Below, piece after piece: positions 9,188 through 17,938 of a stretch of 64,000 nt of DNA; within the stretch, counting starts at the first letter, position 1, and each line of letters opens with the position of its first letter. Below the pieces are notes generated by a model. It was not told the DNA's origin and searched no databases. It saw only the letters and a list, made by a program, of their open reading frames with translations. The position numbers and the translations under genes were made by a program. This DNA is from Nocardia sp. alder85J (GTDB lineage: Bacteria > Actinomycetota > Actinomycetes > Mycobacteriales > Mycobacteriaceae): positions 1,240,001 through 1,304,000 of the forward strand of contig NZ_JAIUCZ020000001.1 of assembly GCF_020176955.2 (NCBI RefSeq). The letters run 5' to 3'.

Positions 9188-9787
9188 TCAGGGCAGCGCT
9201 TGAGCCGTGGCTCGCGCGATCAGATGCTCCACCAACGTCATCAACACCGATTTACACGAGTTGCGGTCGCGGGCGTCGCAGAAGACCACGGGTGTGTACC
9301 CGTCGAGATCCAGAGCGTCACGAACCTCGTCGGTGGTATACACCGGGGCACCTTCGAAACAGTTCACCGCGATGGTGAACGTCACCCCCCGCTTCTCGAA
9401 GAAATCGATCGCCGCGAACGAACTCTCCAACCGGCGGGTATCCGCGATCACCACCGCACCCAGGGCACCACGAGCCAATTCATCCCACAGGAACCAGAAC
9501 CGATCCTGACCCGGAGTACCGAACAGATACAGCACCAGACCCGAATCGATCGTGATACGCCCGAAATCCAACGCGACAGTCGTGGTCTTCTTACCCTCCA
9601 CACCGGAGAGATCGTCGACACCCACCGACGTCTCGGTGATCAACTCCTCCGTACGCAGAGGCGCCACCTCACTGATCGACGCCACCATCGTGGTCTTACC
9701 GACCCCGAAACCACCGGCGATCAGGATCTTCACGGAAGCGGCCAGCTGTTGTTGCCCGGCCGCGGGGTCAGAGTCTACGAATGCCAT
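9188..9787 (-). CDS. conservon small GTPase (CvnD-like), copy 2
   Basis: CvnD-type GTPase of about 199 residues, last gene of conservon 2. It has the same motifs as copy 1: GGFGVGKTT P-loop, VALDFGRI and FGTPGQDRF. Differences cluster at the N-terminus and in the tail. The ATG at 9787 gives an N-terminus comparable to copy 1 and a 20-base overlap with the DUF742 gene. An ATG at 9808 is also in frame and would add seven residues. It probably forms its own complex with the neighbouring copy-2 partners. Cross-talk with copy 1 is possible given the similarity. Confidence 0.86.
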   Translation of the reverse strand: MAFVDSDPAAGQQQLAASVKILIAGGFGVGKTTMVASISEVAPLRTEELITETSVGVDDLSGVEGKKTTTVALDFGRITIDSGLVLYLFGTPGQDRFWFLWDELARGALGAVVIADTRRLESSFAAIDFFEKRGVTFTIAVNCFEGAPVYTTDEVRDALDLDGYTPVVFCDARDRNSCKSVLMTLVEHLIARATAQALP

Positions 9788-10136
9788 CGAGAACCGCTCG
9801 CAATACATGTACGTCGTGGGGGCCGTCGGTCTGCACCGGCGCCCGGAAATCGAGGAAACCCTCGCCGATCAGATCGCCGACGAGGATCTTGGTGACCGCC
9901 AGCGGCAGGTGCAGCGTGGCCGATACTTCGGCCACGGATTGCGGCACCTGGCACAGGCGCATGATGTCCGTGTACTCCGGCTCGGTGCGTCGCAGCCGGG
10001 GAGCACGGGGGGCGCTCACCACGAGGGTGAGCATGTCGAGGTCATGACCAGCACCGACGGTACGGCCCCGGGTCACCGCGTAGGGACGCAGCAACGGAGC
10101 GTCTTCGTCGAACCAGGAAGTGTCGTAGTGCGTCAT
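9768..10136 (-). CDS. DUF742 protein (CvnC-like), copy 2
   Basis: DUF742 protein of 122 residues with LLRPYAVTRGRTVGAGHDLD at the N-terminus and QSVAEVSATLHLPLAVTKIL in the C-terminal half. It lies 12 bases after the copy-2 roadblock gene and overlaps the GTPase start. It is very similar to copy 1 throughout, supporting duplication of a whole four-gene unit. Confidence 0.85.
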   Translation of the reverse strand: MTHYDTSWFDEDAPLLRPYAVTRGRTVGAGHDLDMLTLVVSAPRAPRLRRTEPEYTDIMRLCQVPQSVAEVSATLHLPLAVTKILVGDLIGEGFLDFRAPVQTDGPHDVHVLRAVLDGIRRL

Positions 10137-10148
10137 GGCATCCTGCCG

Positions 10149-10577
10149 TCACGGCATTCGAGGCGGAACTTGCCCGGCCAGACCACGCGAACGAGGAGCC
10201 GTCGACAGATAGTTACCCAACCGCTGCACCGTGATGTTCATCTCGTACGCGACCATCCCCAGATTCGCGTCGTCGTTGGCCTGGATCGCCAGGCACGCGT
10301 TCGCACCGGCCGCGGTCACGAACAACACCGCCGACTCCAACTCGATGACCGCCTGCCGCACCGCACCACCGCGGAACCGTGTTCCGGCACTGCGCGCCAG
10401 ACCGTACAGCGTCGAGGACATCGCACCGAAATGCTCGGCGTCCTCCCGGGTCATCGAGGTGCACCGGCCCAGCAGCAACCCGTCGGTGGAATGCACCACG
10501 GCGTAGCGGACACCGGCGAGACGGTCGACGAGATCATCGAGCAGCCAGTTCAAATCACCTGCGGTAGAAGAAGTCAC
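10149..10577 (-). CDS. roadblock/LC7-domain protein (CvnB-like), copy 2
   Basis: Roadblock/LC7 protein of 142 residues beginning with GTG at 10577, inside the last codons of the kinase gene (23-base overlap). The core LNWLLDDLVDRLAGVRYAVV and HSTDGLLLGRCTSM is almost the same as copy 1. Divergence is mainly in the last 20 residues. It is the expected regulatory partner of the copy-2 GTPase. Confidence 0.85.
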   Translation of the reverse strand: MTSSTAGDLNWLLDDLVDRLAGVRYAVVHSTDGLLLGRCTSMTREDAEHFGAMSSTLYGLARSAGTRFRGGAVRQAVIELESAVLFVTAAGANACLAIQANDDANLGMVAYEMNITVQRLGNYLSTAPRSRGLAGQVPPRMP

Positions 10578-13263
10578 CTTCGCCTTCCTGTTCGTTCGGG
10601 AGCACGGGATTCGCGGAGGTCGGATAGGGGTCGGGACGAGCGCGCCGCCCCTGCCGGGTGCCGTTCTCGATGGCCGACATCAGATCACGAGCCTGCTCGG
10701 CCGAGCGGGACGGTTCCGAGGCGTAGTCCTCGGCAACCGGATCGTTGGCCAGTTCCGGCGCCAGGCTGGCCTGCCGGCGACGGCGGGGCAGCGGCGGCCG
10801 GGTGCCGCCGGGGCCCGCGGGCGGGGCGGTCGGCGCCGGGCGGGTCTGCCGCACCTCCGGCTCCGCTTGCGGCGGCGGCGACATCGCCCGCAGATACGCG
10901 GTGTCGGGCTGCTCGACCGGCGCCTGCCGAGTGTACGGCGGTGGCTCGGGCGGCGAGACCGGCCGCAGATAGGACGTGTCGGCCGGCTGGGGCGCCGGTC
11001 GCTCGTACGCCTGCGGCTCGTACGCCGGGCGCTCGTAGGTCTGGCGTTCGTAGGCGGAGGTTTCGTAGGGCGCGGGGTCGCGGGTGTCCTCGGAGGCGGG
11101 GATCCGGTGCCGCCCGGTATCGAACACCGCACGGTCGAAACCGAATTCGGCATCGTCCTGCACTGCGAGCGCCTCCGACGGTTCCGGCTCCGGAGCGTAT
11201 GCCGGAGCGGCACTGGCAGATTCGAGCGACGGCAGCGGATAGGAGCCGGTGACCGCGGCCGGCGGGGTCGCGGTGTAGCGCACCGGCACCCGGTCGCGCA
11301 GGTGGTCGGCGACGGGGGTGTCGGTGGTGATCAGGCTGACCGGGATCAGCACGATGGCACGGATGCCGCCGTAGTCGGAATCGGTGAGCCGCACCGAGAT
11401 CCCGTGCCGGGTGGCCAGCTGCGCCACCACGAACAAACCCAAACGAGAATCCGCCGACAACGTGGCCAGACCGAAATCCGGTGGGTTGCGCAGCATCTCG
11501 TTGACGCGCTCGAGTTCGTCGGCGGGCATGCCCATACCCTGATCGCTGATCTCGACGACCACACCCTTGCCGACACTGTTACCGGTCACGTCCACCCGCG
11601 ATTGCGGCGGGGAGAACGCGGTCGCGTTGTCGACCAGTTCGGCCAGCAGGTGCATGAGGTCGGCGACCACGTTGCCCATCACGAACACTCGCGGCAGGCG
11701 GTGCGTGTTGACGCGGGCGTAATCGAGGGTCTCGGCGACGGCGGAGCGGACCAGCTCCATCAGCGGCACCGGACGCCGCCACTGCCGGCCCGGCTTGCCA
11801 CCACCGAGGATGATCAGGTTCTCGGCGTTGCGGCGTTCGCGGGTGGCGAGGTGGTCCAGCCGGAAGAAGGTGTCCAGCAGCGCCGGATCCTCCTGCCGGG
11901 ACTCGGCCTGGTCCAGCAGTTCCAGCTGCCGGGCCACCACGATCTGGCTGCGGTGGGCGATGTTCAGGAATACTGCGCGCACACCCTCTCGGGTGCGGGC
12001 CTCGGTGATGGCGGCGGAGACCGCGGCGGTGTGCGCGCGGTTGAAAGCCTGTGCCACCTCACCGATCTCGTCGGTACCGAAGTCGAGGTGCGCGGCCTCG
12101 GCGGCGGGATCGACCTGCTCGCCGGCGTCGATCTTGCGCATGGTCTCGGGCAGCTTCTGCTCCGCCAGCGCCAGCGTCTCCGTCCGCAACCGGCGCAACC
12201 GGCTGATGATCCGGTTGGCGAGCAGGATGGCGATGGCGAAGGCCACGATCGCCAGCGCGATCGCACTACCACCACTGACCAGCACGGCCCGCGACCGGGA
12301 GTGCGCCAGATCGGCGGCGCTGGTCATGGAGTTGGCGTTCTGCTGGATGGTGACCTGGAACAGCTGCTCGCTCACCGAGTTCGCGGCCGTCCGCCACTCC
12401 TCGAGGGACATCGGCAGCGGCGGCGGGGCGCCGTTCTTCGTCGGCGCCGGGTGCAGCAGCGCGTCCTCCATCGCGGACACCTGCGCGAGCGCCGGGCTGG
12501 CCAGCAGATCCTTGACGATCTTCGCGTCGGCGTCGTCGAGGTCGTTCACCAGCTGGTTGAGCAGCGAGTGGTAGAGGCCGACGTTGTTGCGGAACTCGTT
12601 CATCAGCGCCGGGGGCAGGTCACCGCCGCTGGCCGGCGCGGTCAGCGCGTTGGCCCGGGAACTGGCCTCGACGGCCTGGAACAGTTTCAGCGAGGTCATC
12701 TCGCCGATGGCCGCGGCGATGGTCGGCGCGTTCTGGCCGACGATCTTGCTGCCCTTGTCGACACCGTCGAGCAGTGCGGTATAGAAGCCGTACACATCGG
12801 GAGCCTGCACGGCGCCGGCATCGACACCGGCGCGCAGGCCGGGCAACTGCACCGTCACCAGTTTGTTGAACGCCTCGACCTTCTCGTCCATACCGCTACC
12901 GCCGACGCGCTGCATCGACCGGCCGGTGGTGCCGAGGCCGCCCAGCGCCTTGTCGACGCGGGCGCGCGCGGCGGCCAGCGCGCGCGGATCGGAGTCCTGG
13001 CCCGAGAGCTGCGCCAGCGACAGCAGGCGCTCGTCCTCGACGGAGGCCATCAGCTCCTTGGTGAAGGAGAGGCTGCCGGCCATCGAGCGCGAGAAGTCCT
13101 CGGCGTGGCTGGCCTCATCCTCGAGGTAGATGGTGTAGCCGACGCCGATTCCGAACAGTGCGAGACTCGGGACGAAGGCGATGGCGAGAATCCGAGTTCG
13201 CACCCCGGATAGTCTGACTCTCTGCACCGGCGAAGTGTAACCGCATGTTGTGTTATATGCCAT
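10555..13263 (-). CDS. nitrate/nitrite-sensing-type sensor histidine kinase (CvnA-like), copy 2
   Basis: Sensor kinase of about 902 residues heading conservon 2. TM1 lies near residues 24-46, a helical NIT-like sensor follows, TM2 is near 328-350, then HAMP, HRSQIVV, DHLATRERRNAEN and HATPase boxes (ELVDNATAFSPP, ISDQGMGMPADE). The tail from ~640 is longer than in copy 1 and holds Tyr/Pro-rich imperfect repeats (for example YERPAYEPQAYERP and two DT-YLR blocks), probably a disordered interaction region. ATG 13263 has a GGACGA-like site. GTG 13227 aligns better with copy 1 and is an alternative. The kinase domains of the copies are closely similar while the sensors differ more, suggesting different signals. 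Confidence 0.85.
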   Translation of the reverse strand: MAYNTTCGYTSPVQRVRLSGVRTRILAIAFVPSLALFGIGVGYTIYLEDEASHAEDFSRSMAGSLSFTKELMASVEDERLLSLAQLSGQDSDPRALAAARARVDKALGGLGTTGRSMQRVGGSGMDEKVEAFNKLVTVQLPGLRAGVDAGAVQAPDVYGFYTALLDGVDKGSKIVGQNAPTIAAAIGEMTSLKLFQAVEASSRANALTAPASGGDLPPALMNEFRNNVGLYHSLLNQLVNDLDDADAKIVKDLLASPALAQVSAMEDALLHPAPTKNGAPPPLPMSLEEWRTAANSVSEQLFQVTIQQNANSMTSAADLAHSRSRAVLVSGGSAIALAIVAFAIAILLANRIISRLRRLRTETLALAEQKLPETMRKIDAGEQVDPAAEAAHLDFGTDEIGEVAQAFNRAHTAAVSAAITEARTREGVRAVFLNIAHRSQIVVARQLELLDQAESRQEDPALLDTFFRLDHLATRERRNAENLIILGGGKPGRQWRRPVPLMELVRSAVAETLDYARVNTHRLPRVFVMGNVVADLMHLLAELVDNATAFSPPQSRVDVTGNSVGKGVVVEISDQGMGMPADELERVNEMLRNPPDFGLATLSADSRLGLFVVAQLATRHGISVRLTDSDYGGIRAIVLIPVSLITTDTPVADHLRDRVPVRYTATPPAAVTGSYPLPSLESASAAPAYAPEPEPSEALAVQDDAEFGFDRAVFDTGRHRIPASEDTRDPAPYETSAYERQTYERPAYEPQAYERPAPQPADTSYLRPVSPPEPPPYTRQAPVEQPDTAYLRAMSPPPQAEPEVRQTRPAPTAPPAGPGGTRPPLPRRRRQASLAPELANDPVAEDYASEPSRSAEQARDLMSAIENGTRQGRRARPDPYPTSANPVLPNEQEGEGDFFYRR

Positions 13264-13340
13264 TTTCGTCCATTAAAACCGCACTCTGCGGAGATGGACG
13301 CCCGCGACAGCTCGTCCGCCGCTTGTAGAATGGCCCGGTG

Positions 13341-13967
13341 ATGTCGACAGCGCAACTGGTCGGTATCGGCGGGGCAATGCTGTTGGGCGCCATGGCGCCA
13401 GGTCCGGACTTCGTGATCGTGACCAGGAACACCATGCTGTCCGGCCGACGTGCGGGCGTATCTTCAGCAGCGGGAATCGGTCTCGGCGTATTCGTGTGGG
13501 CCGCGCTCAGCGGATTCGGCGTGGCCGGGCTGCTCGCCGCCTCGGCGCGAGCCTTCACGATCGTGAAGCTCGCGGGCGCGATCTACCTGGTGTACCTGGG
13601 CGTTCGCGCACTGCTGGCCGCCCGGCGTGGCGCATATGAGACCCCGGACGCGGCCGGTGTCCGTCCGGTCGGCGCACGCGCCGGATTCCGGCAGGGCCTG
13701 GTGAGCAACCTGCTCAATCCGAAGGCCGCCGTCTTCTTCCTCGCCCTGATGCCCCAATTCCTGCCTGCCGCACCGGCTGTCGCGGACACGCTGGAGCTGA
13801 GCACGCTCACCGCGATCGTGACCGGCGGCTGGTTCGTGGTGCTGGTCATGGGGATCGCGACGCTGCGGCACGTGTTCACCCGCACCCGGGTCCGCCGCGC
13901 GGCCGACCTCGCCATGGGTACGGTCCTGGTCGCCCTCGGCCTGCGGATCGCGGTCGCCGCCAACTGA
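13341..13967 (+). CDS. LysE/RhtB-family amino-acid exporter
   Basis: Inner-membrane exporter of 208 residues with about six hydrophobic segments. The N-terminal GGAMLLGAMAPGPDFVIVTR is the LysE/RhtB signature, and NLLNPKAAVFFLALMPQF is the second conserved block. Family members export amino acids such as homoserine, threonine or lysine; the substrate cannot be told from sequence. GTG 13338 immediately precedes the chosen ATG 13341. It is divergent from the copy-2 kinase, so the 77-bp gap should carry promoters for both. Confidence 0.85.
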   Translation: MSTAQLVGIGGAMLLGAMAPGPDFVIVTRNTMLSGRRAGVSSAAGIGLGVFVWAALSGFGVAGLLAASARAFTIVKLAGAIYLVYLGVRALLAARRGAYETPDAAGVRPVGARAGFRQGLVSNLLNPKAAVFFLALMPQFLPAAPAVADTLELSTLTAIVTGGWFVVLVMGIATLRHVFTRTRVRRAADLAMGTVLVALGLRIAVAAN

Positions 13968-14109
13968 GGGCACCCCACCGCACCATCGCGGCTGTGCACG
14001 ACCACAATCGCGTGCCGCCGACGCGGTGGCGAGTAATCGGGATCGGGCACCGGACCGAAGGGGTAGATTGTGTGTATCCGTCGGTAACCGATACATAGGA
14101 GGCGCGACC

Positions 14110-15663
14110 GTGCCCGCACCCGATGCTGCCACGTTCGAACGATTGGGTTCCTATGCGTCGATCGGGTCGCCCGGCGAGCGCGGCGCACGCACCATCACCG
14201 AGGTTTTCACCGGTGACGCGCTGGGCGCCGTGCCGGTGGGCACCGCCGAGGACGTCGCCGCCGCGGTCGCGACGGCGCGGACGGCCCAGCGGCAGTGGGC
14301 GCGGCGGCCGGTGCGGGAGCGGGCCACGGTCTTCGAGCGGTACCGCGCGCTGCTGGTGGCCGAGCGCGACCGGCTGATGGACGTCATCCAGGCCGAGACC
14401 GGCAAGGCACGCTGGGCGGCCCAGGAGGAGATCATCGGAATGATCTTCGCCGCGCGCTATTTCGCCCGGGTGGCGCCGAAACTGCTGGCGCCGCACAAGG
14501 TCCCGGGCGCCTTCCCGGTACTGAACCGCGCGAGTGTCCGGCATCAGCCCAAGGGCGTCGTCGGCGTGATCGCGCCGTGGAACTATCCGATGCTGCTCGC
14601 GATCGGCGATGCCGTCCCCGCACTGCTGGCCGGCAACGCGGTGGTGGTGAAGCCGGACAGCCAGACCCCGTACTCGGCGCTGATCAACGTCGACCTGCTG
14701 CGCCGCGCCGGGCTGCCGGAGGGGCTGTTGCAGGTGGTGCCCGGCCCCGGTGCGGTGGTCGGCTCCGCGATCGTCGACGCCTGTGACTTCCTGATGTTCA
14801 CCGGCTCCTCCACCACCGGCGCCACCCTGGCCCAGCAGTGCGGGCGGCGGCTGATCGGCTTCGCCGCCGAACTCGGCGGCAAGAATCCGATGATCGTCAC
14901 CCGCGGCGCCGACCTCGGCAAGGCCGCGAAAGCGGCGGTGCGGGCCTGCTTCTCGAACGCCGGGCAGCTGTGCATCTCGATCGAGCGGCTGTATGTCGAG
15001 CAGGCGGTGGCCGAGGAGTTCACCGCGAAGTTCACCGCCGCCGTGCGAGCGGCGAAACTCGGTGCGGCATACGACTTCTCGACCGATATCGGCAGTCTCA
15101 TCTCGGCGGCCCAGTTGGAGACGGTGACCAAACACGTCGCCGACGCGGTCTCCAAGGGCGCGACCGTGCTGACCGGCGGCAACGCCCGGCCCGACCTGGG
15201 CCCGCTGTTCTTCGAGCCGACGGTGCTGGCCGACGTCACCGACGAGATGGAGTGCGGCCGCAACGAGACCTTCGGCCCGCTGGTGTCGATCTATCCGGTC
15301 GCCGACGTCGAGGAGGCGATCGCGCGCGCCAACGACTCCGAGTACGGGCTCAATGCCAGTGTGTGGGCGGGTAGTTCGGCCGAGGGCGAGGCGATCGCCG
15401 CGCGGCTGCGCACCGGCACGGTCTGCGTGAACGAGGGTTACGCACCGGCCTGGGGCACCACCGCGGGCCCGATGGGCGGTATGGGTGTCTCCGGCGTCGG
15501 CCGCCGGCACGGGCCCGACGGCCTGCTGAAGTTCACCGAGGCGCAGAGCGTGGTGGTCACCCGCCTGTTCACTCTCGATGCGCCGTACGGCATTTCGCAA
15601 TCCGCCTGGCAGCCCGCCCTGATGACCATGGCCCGCGCCATCCGATTCCTGCCCGGCCGGTAG
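14110..15663 (+). CDS. gabD2: succinate-semialdehyde dehydrogenase (NADP+), GabD2 type
   Basis: Aldehyde dehydrogenase of 517 residues that oxidises succinate semialdehyde to succinate. The active-site glutamate is in AAELGGKNPMIV and the nucleophilic cysteine in SNAGQLCISIER. GVVGVIAPWNYPM and FTGSS form the cofactor site. The sequence follows the mycobacterial GabD2 pattern closely, including VFTGDALGAVPVGTAEDV and the C-terminal MGGMGVSGVGRRHGPDGLLK. The GTG at 14110 is preferred because AGGAGG lies ten bases upstream; the upstream in-frame ATG at 14026 lacks one. It stands alone as a transcription unit. Confidence 0.88.
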   Translation: MPAPDAATFERLGSYASIGSPGERGARTITEVFTGDALGAVPVGTAEDVAAAVATARTAQRQWARRPVRERATVFERYRALLVAERDRLMDVIQAETGKARWAAQEEIIGMIFAARYFARVAPKLLAPHKVPGAFPVLNRASVRHQPKGVVGVIAPWNYPMLLAIGDAVPALLAGNAVVVKPDSQTPYSALINVDLLRRAGLPEGLLQVVPGPGAVVGSAIVDACDFLMFTGSSTTGATLAQQCGRRLIGFAAELGGKNPMIVTRGADLGKAAKAAVRACFSNAGQLCISIERLYVEQAVAEEFTAKFTAAVRAAKLGAAYDFSTDIGSLISAAQLETVTKHVADAVSKGATVLTGGNARPDLGPLFFEPTVLADVTDEMECGRNETFGPLVSIYPVADVEEAIARANDSEYGLNASVWAGSSAEGEAIAARLRTGTVCVNEGYAPAWGTTAGPMGGMGVSGVGRRHGPDGLLKFTEAQSVVVTRLFTLDAPYGISQSAWQPALMTMARAIRFLPGR

Positions 15664-15687
15664 GCGCGAGGACGGCCCGGAATCCGC

Positions 15688-15721
15688 CGCCGGTACCGGC
15701 AACACCGTTGCGGTACCGGCG
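15688..15721. terminator. hairpin between convergent genes
   Basis: A long near-perfect inverted repeat lies between the gabD2-type gene and the minus-strand lipoprotein gene. The left arm is 15688-15703, the right arm 15707-15721, with one bulged base and a 3-nt loop. It probably terminates both transcripts. Confidence 0.55.
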
Positions 15722-15732
15722 ATCCGGGGCCG

Positions 15733-16053
15733 CTACTTGTTGAGGAAGATCCCCGCCACGTCGGCGTTCTTGATCGGGGTGGCGGCGTTGCGCTGTGCGC
15801 TGCACAGGAAGTCGACCGACACCATGGTCGCGTCGACGGTCGTGCCCGCCGGTTCGTGCTGGTCGCCGGTCTGCTGCTTGACGAACTTGGTGATCGTCAT
15901 GCGCTTGGTGTCCTGGTCCTGCTTGACGTAGTCGCTGCACGGGGTGTCGCCACCCTTGTTGAGCACCTGCTGCACCTCGGAGCATCCGCTGAGCAGTGCC
16001 GCGGCCACGATCATGACGGCAGCACCCGCCACGGGCCATCGCAGCAACCTCAT
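15733..16053 (-). CDS. small secreted lipoprotein, HdeA-like spacing
   Basis: 106-residue lipoprotein. A short basic start (MRLLRWP), a hydrophobic run and the lipobox LLSGC give acylation at Cys24. The mature part has only two cysteines, in TPCSDYV and DFLCSAQ, about 45 residues apart, with a helical segment between them (RMTITKFVKQQTG). That spacing recalls HdeA-type periplasmic chaperones held by one disulfide, but the resemblance is weak and the function is unknown. A GAAGGAGAAGG ribosome site precedes the ATG. The nearest genes are unrelated. Confidence 0.7.
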   Translation of the reverse strand: MRLLRWPVAGAAVMIVAAALLSGCSEVQQVLNKGGDTPCSDYVKQDQDTKRMTITKFVKQQTGDQHEPAGTTVDATMVSVDFLCSAQRNAATPIKNADVAGIFLNK

Positions 16054-16193
16054 CGAGGCCTTCTCCTTCGTTCGTCCGGACTGTCACCGCCAGCCTAGGG
16101 CGTGCGGTGCGGCTCGCCCGAGTTCGGCGTTCCCAGCCCGGGTCACGCCGACATCCGGGCGTGGCACAGCGTCTGCCATTACCCTTCGGGGCC

Positions 16194-16931
16194 GTGAACG
16201 CTTCACAGTTGCCGGACCTGTCGCAGATCTCCGATCGCCTGAACGCCGTGTCCCCGCCACCACCGCTGTGGGTGGTCATCGTGACGGGTGTGGCGGCGTT
16301 GCTGCTGGTCGGCTACCCGCCGGTGTGGCGGGTGCTGCGGACCGGGGTGACGATCGCGCACGAGATCGGGCACGCGGTGGTGGCGGTGCTGACCGGTCGC
16401 ACGCTGCGCGGGGTGCGACTGCATTCGGACACCTCCGGGGTGACGGTCTCGCGGGGAAAGCCCTACGGACTGGGCATGATCCTGACCACGATGGCCGGGT
16501 ATCCGGCGCCGTCGGCGCTCGGGCTGGGCTGCGCGGCACTGGTGGCCGCCGGGCGGCTGACGCTGATGCTGTGGCTGGTGGTCGCGGCGCTGGTGGTGCT
16601 GCTGGTGTTCATCCGCAATCTGTTCGGACTGCTCGCGGTGGTGGTCACGGGCGCGGTGGTGTTCGCGGTGTCGTGGTTCGGCACGGCCGTGCAGCAGAGC
16701 GTGTTCGGCTACGCCGTCACCTGGTTCCTGCTGCTGGGCGGGGCGCGCGCGGTGGTGGAGTTGCAGCGCGTGCACACCCGCGGTGACGGCTCGGATGCCG
16801 ATCAGCTGGCCGGGCTGACCCGGCTGCCACCGCTGCTGTGGGTGCTGTTGTTCGGCGCTGTCGCGCTGGCGGCGCTGGTGTTCGGCGGCCGGCTGCTGAT
16901 CGGGTCCTGGCCGCCGGTCGGCACCGCCTGA
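16194..16931 (+). CDS. M50B-like membrane zinc metalloprotease
   Basis: Integral membrane protein of 245 residues. VTIAHEIGHAVVAVLTG at about residues 54-70 carries the HExxH zinc motif of M50-type intramembrane proteases. LRGVRLHSDTSGVTVS follows, as in the actinobacterial M50B-like family. At least six further hydrophobic helices are visible, including LMLWLVVAALVVLLVF and LLWVLLFGAVALAALVF. The second metal-ligand motif (NxxPxxxxDG) of site-2 proteases is not evident, so this is the compact actinobacterial branch whose substrate is unknown. GTG 16194 is chosen; upstream sequence in the same frame is low-complexity. Confidence 0.7.
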   Translation: MNASQLPDLSQISDRLNAVSPPPPLWVVIVTGVAALLLVGYPPVWRVLRTGVTIAHEIGHAVVAVLTGRTLRGVRLHSDTSGVTVSRGKPYGLGMILTTMAGYPAPSALGLGCAALVAAGRLTLMLWLVVAALVVLLVFIRNLFGLLAVVVTGAVVFAVSWFGTAVQQSVFGYAVTWFLLLGGARAVVELQRVHTRGDGSDADQLAGLTRLPPLLWVLLFGAVALAALVFGGRLLIGSWPPVGTA

Positions 16932-16956
16932 CGGCGTGTACGTGTCGTGAGCGGGC

Positions 16957-17763
16957 TCAGGCCCGCAGGCCGACGGCGTGGGTGCGCCAGGCCTGCGCCT
17001 CGGTGAGATTGCCCTGGCGGTCCAGGATCGCGGCCAGCCCCGCCATCGCGCGGACGTCGCCGTGTTCGGCGGCCACCCGCCACCAGTGCTCGGCCTCGCG
17101 CAGTTCGCCGCGGCGGTAGCGCAGCACACCCAGATCGTAGGCGGCGCCGGCGTGCCCGAGAACCGCGGCCTGCGTCCACAATTCGCACGCTTCGTCCATT
17201 TCACCCCGATTGTGCATGCCGACGCCGAGGTCGTAGAGCGCGCCGCGATAACGACTCTCTCCGGTCGGCGCGATCCGAACGGCGACCTCGACGACCAGAT
17301 CGGAGAAATCGACCGGGCCCACACCGACACTGCAACGCAACAACGGATTTCCGGCGCGGCTGCGTTCGATCAGAACGCCGTAATTGCCCGACCAGGACAT
17401 GATCTCGCCGCCGACCTCGAGCCATACCGGCGTGAGCGTGACGGCCGCCCCCGGGCCCGCGGCGCACACGTCCACGGCGATGCCGGCGGCCATGGCGTCG
17501 GACCAGACGTCGACGCCGAGCAGGCGACGTTCGCCCAGCAGGACGTGCCCGCCGATCACCGACAGGCCGATGCCGAGGCCGAGCAGCCCCGGCGGCGGCG
17601 CGCTCTCGTGCATGACGAGCGTGATCACCGTCGGATCCGCGCCCAGCGCTTCGGAATACAGCGGATGGACCGTGGCGCCGTTCCAGTCGACCGGTTCGAT
17701 TCCGGCATATCGCTGGGCGAGTGCCGGCTCGTCGTATGTATCGATCGAGGACGGCCGGGTCAT
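16957..17763 (-). CDS. Sel1/TPR-like repeat protein
   Basis: 268-residue protein. The last ~100 residues contain Sel1-like repeats of about 36 residues: ALYDLGVGMHNRGEMDEACE, AAYDLGVLRYRRGELREAEH and AMAGLAAILDRQGNLTEAQA. These form short helical hairpins for protein binding. The first ~170 residues are a beta-rich domain of unknown kind, with hydrophobic glycine-rich stretches (GLLGLGIGLSVIGG) but no signal peptide. ATG 17763 follows AAAGGCGG. It is convergent with the protease gene. Function is not recognisable. Confidence 0.65.
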   Translation of the reverse strand: MTRPSSIDTYDEPALAQRYAGIEPVDWNGATVHPLYSEALGADPTVITLVMHESAPPPGLLGLGIGLSVIGGHVLLGERRLLGVDVWSDAMAAGIAVDVCAAGPGAAVTLTPVWLEVGGEIMSWSGNYGVLIERSRAGNPLLRCSVGVGPVDFSDLVVEVAVRIAPTGESRYRGALYDLGVGMHNRGEMDEACELWTQAAVLGHAGAAYDLGVLRYRRGELREAEHWWRVAAEHGDVRAMAGLAAILDRQGNLTEAQAWRTHAVGLRA

Positions 17764-17938
17764 CGTGATCCGCCTTTCGGGAGAGCCGATTCGCTGGCTG
17801 TCGCAATACCGTATCGCGTCCGCGCCGGAAAATTCGATGAATTGTGCCGGGTCGCCGCCCGCATTCGATGCGTCGCGCCGGAATGCGGTGCAAACAAACA
17901 AATTCGGAAAAACGGATTGTTCGCCTTATCCGGGCAAT

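Noticed and set aside
10867..13212. A 781-codon plus-strand open frame
   Set aside because: Antisense of the copy-2 kinase, with no recognisable domain.
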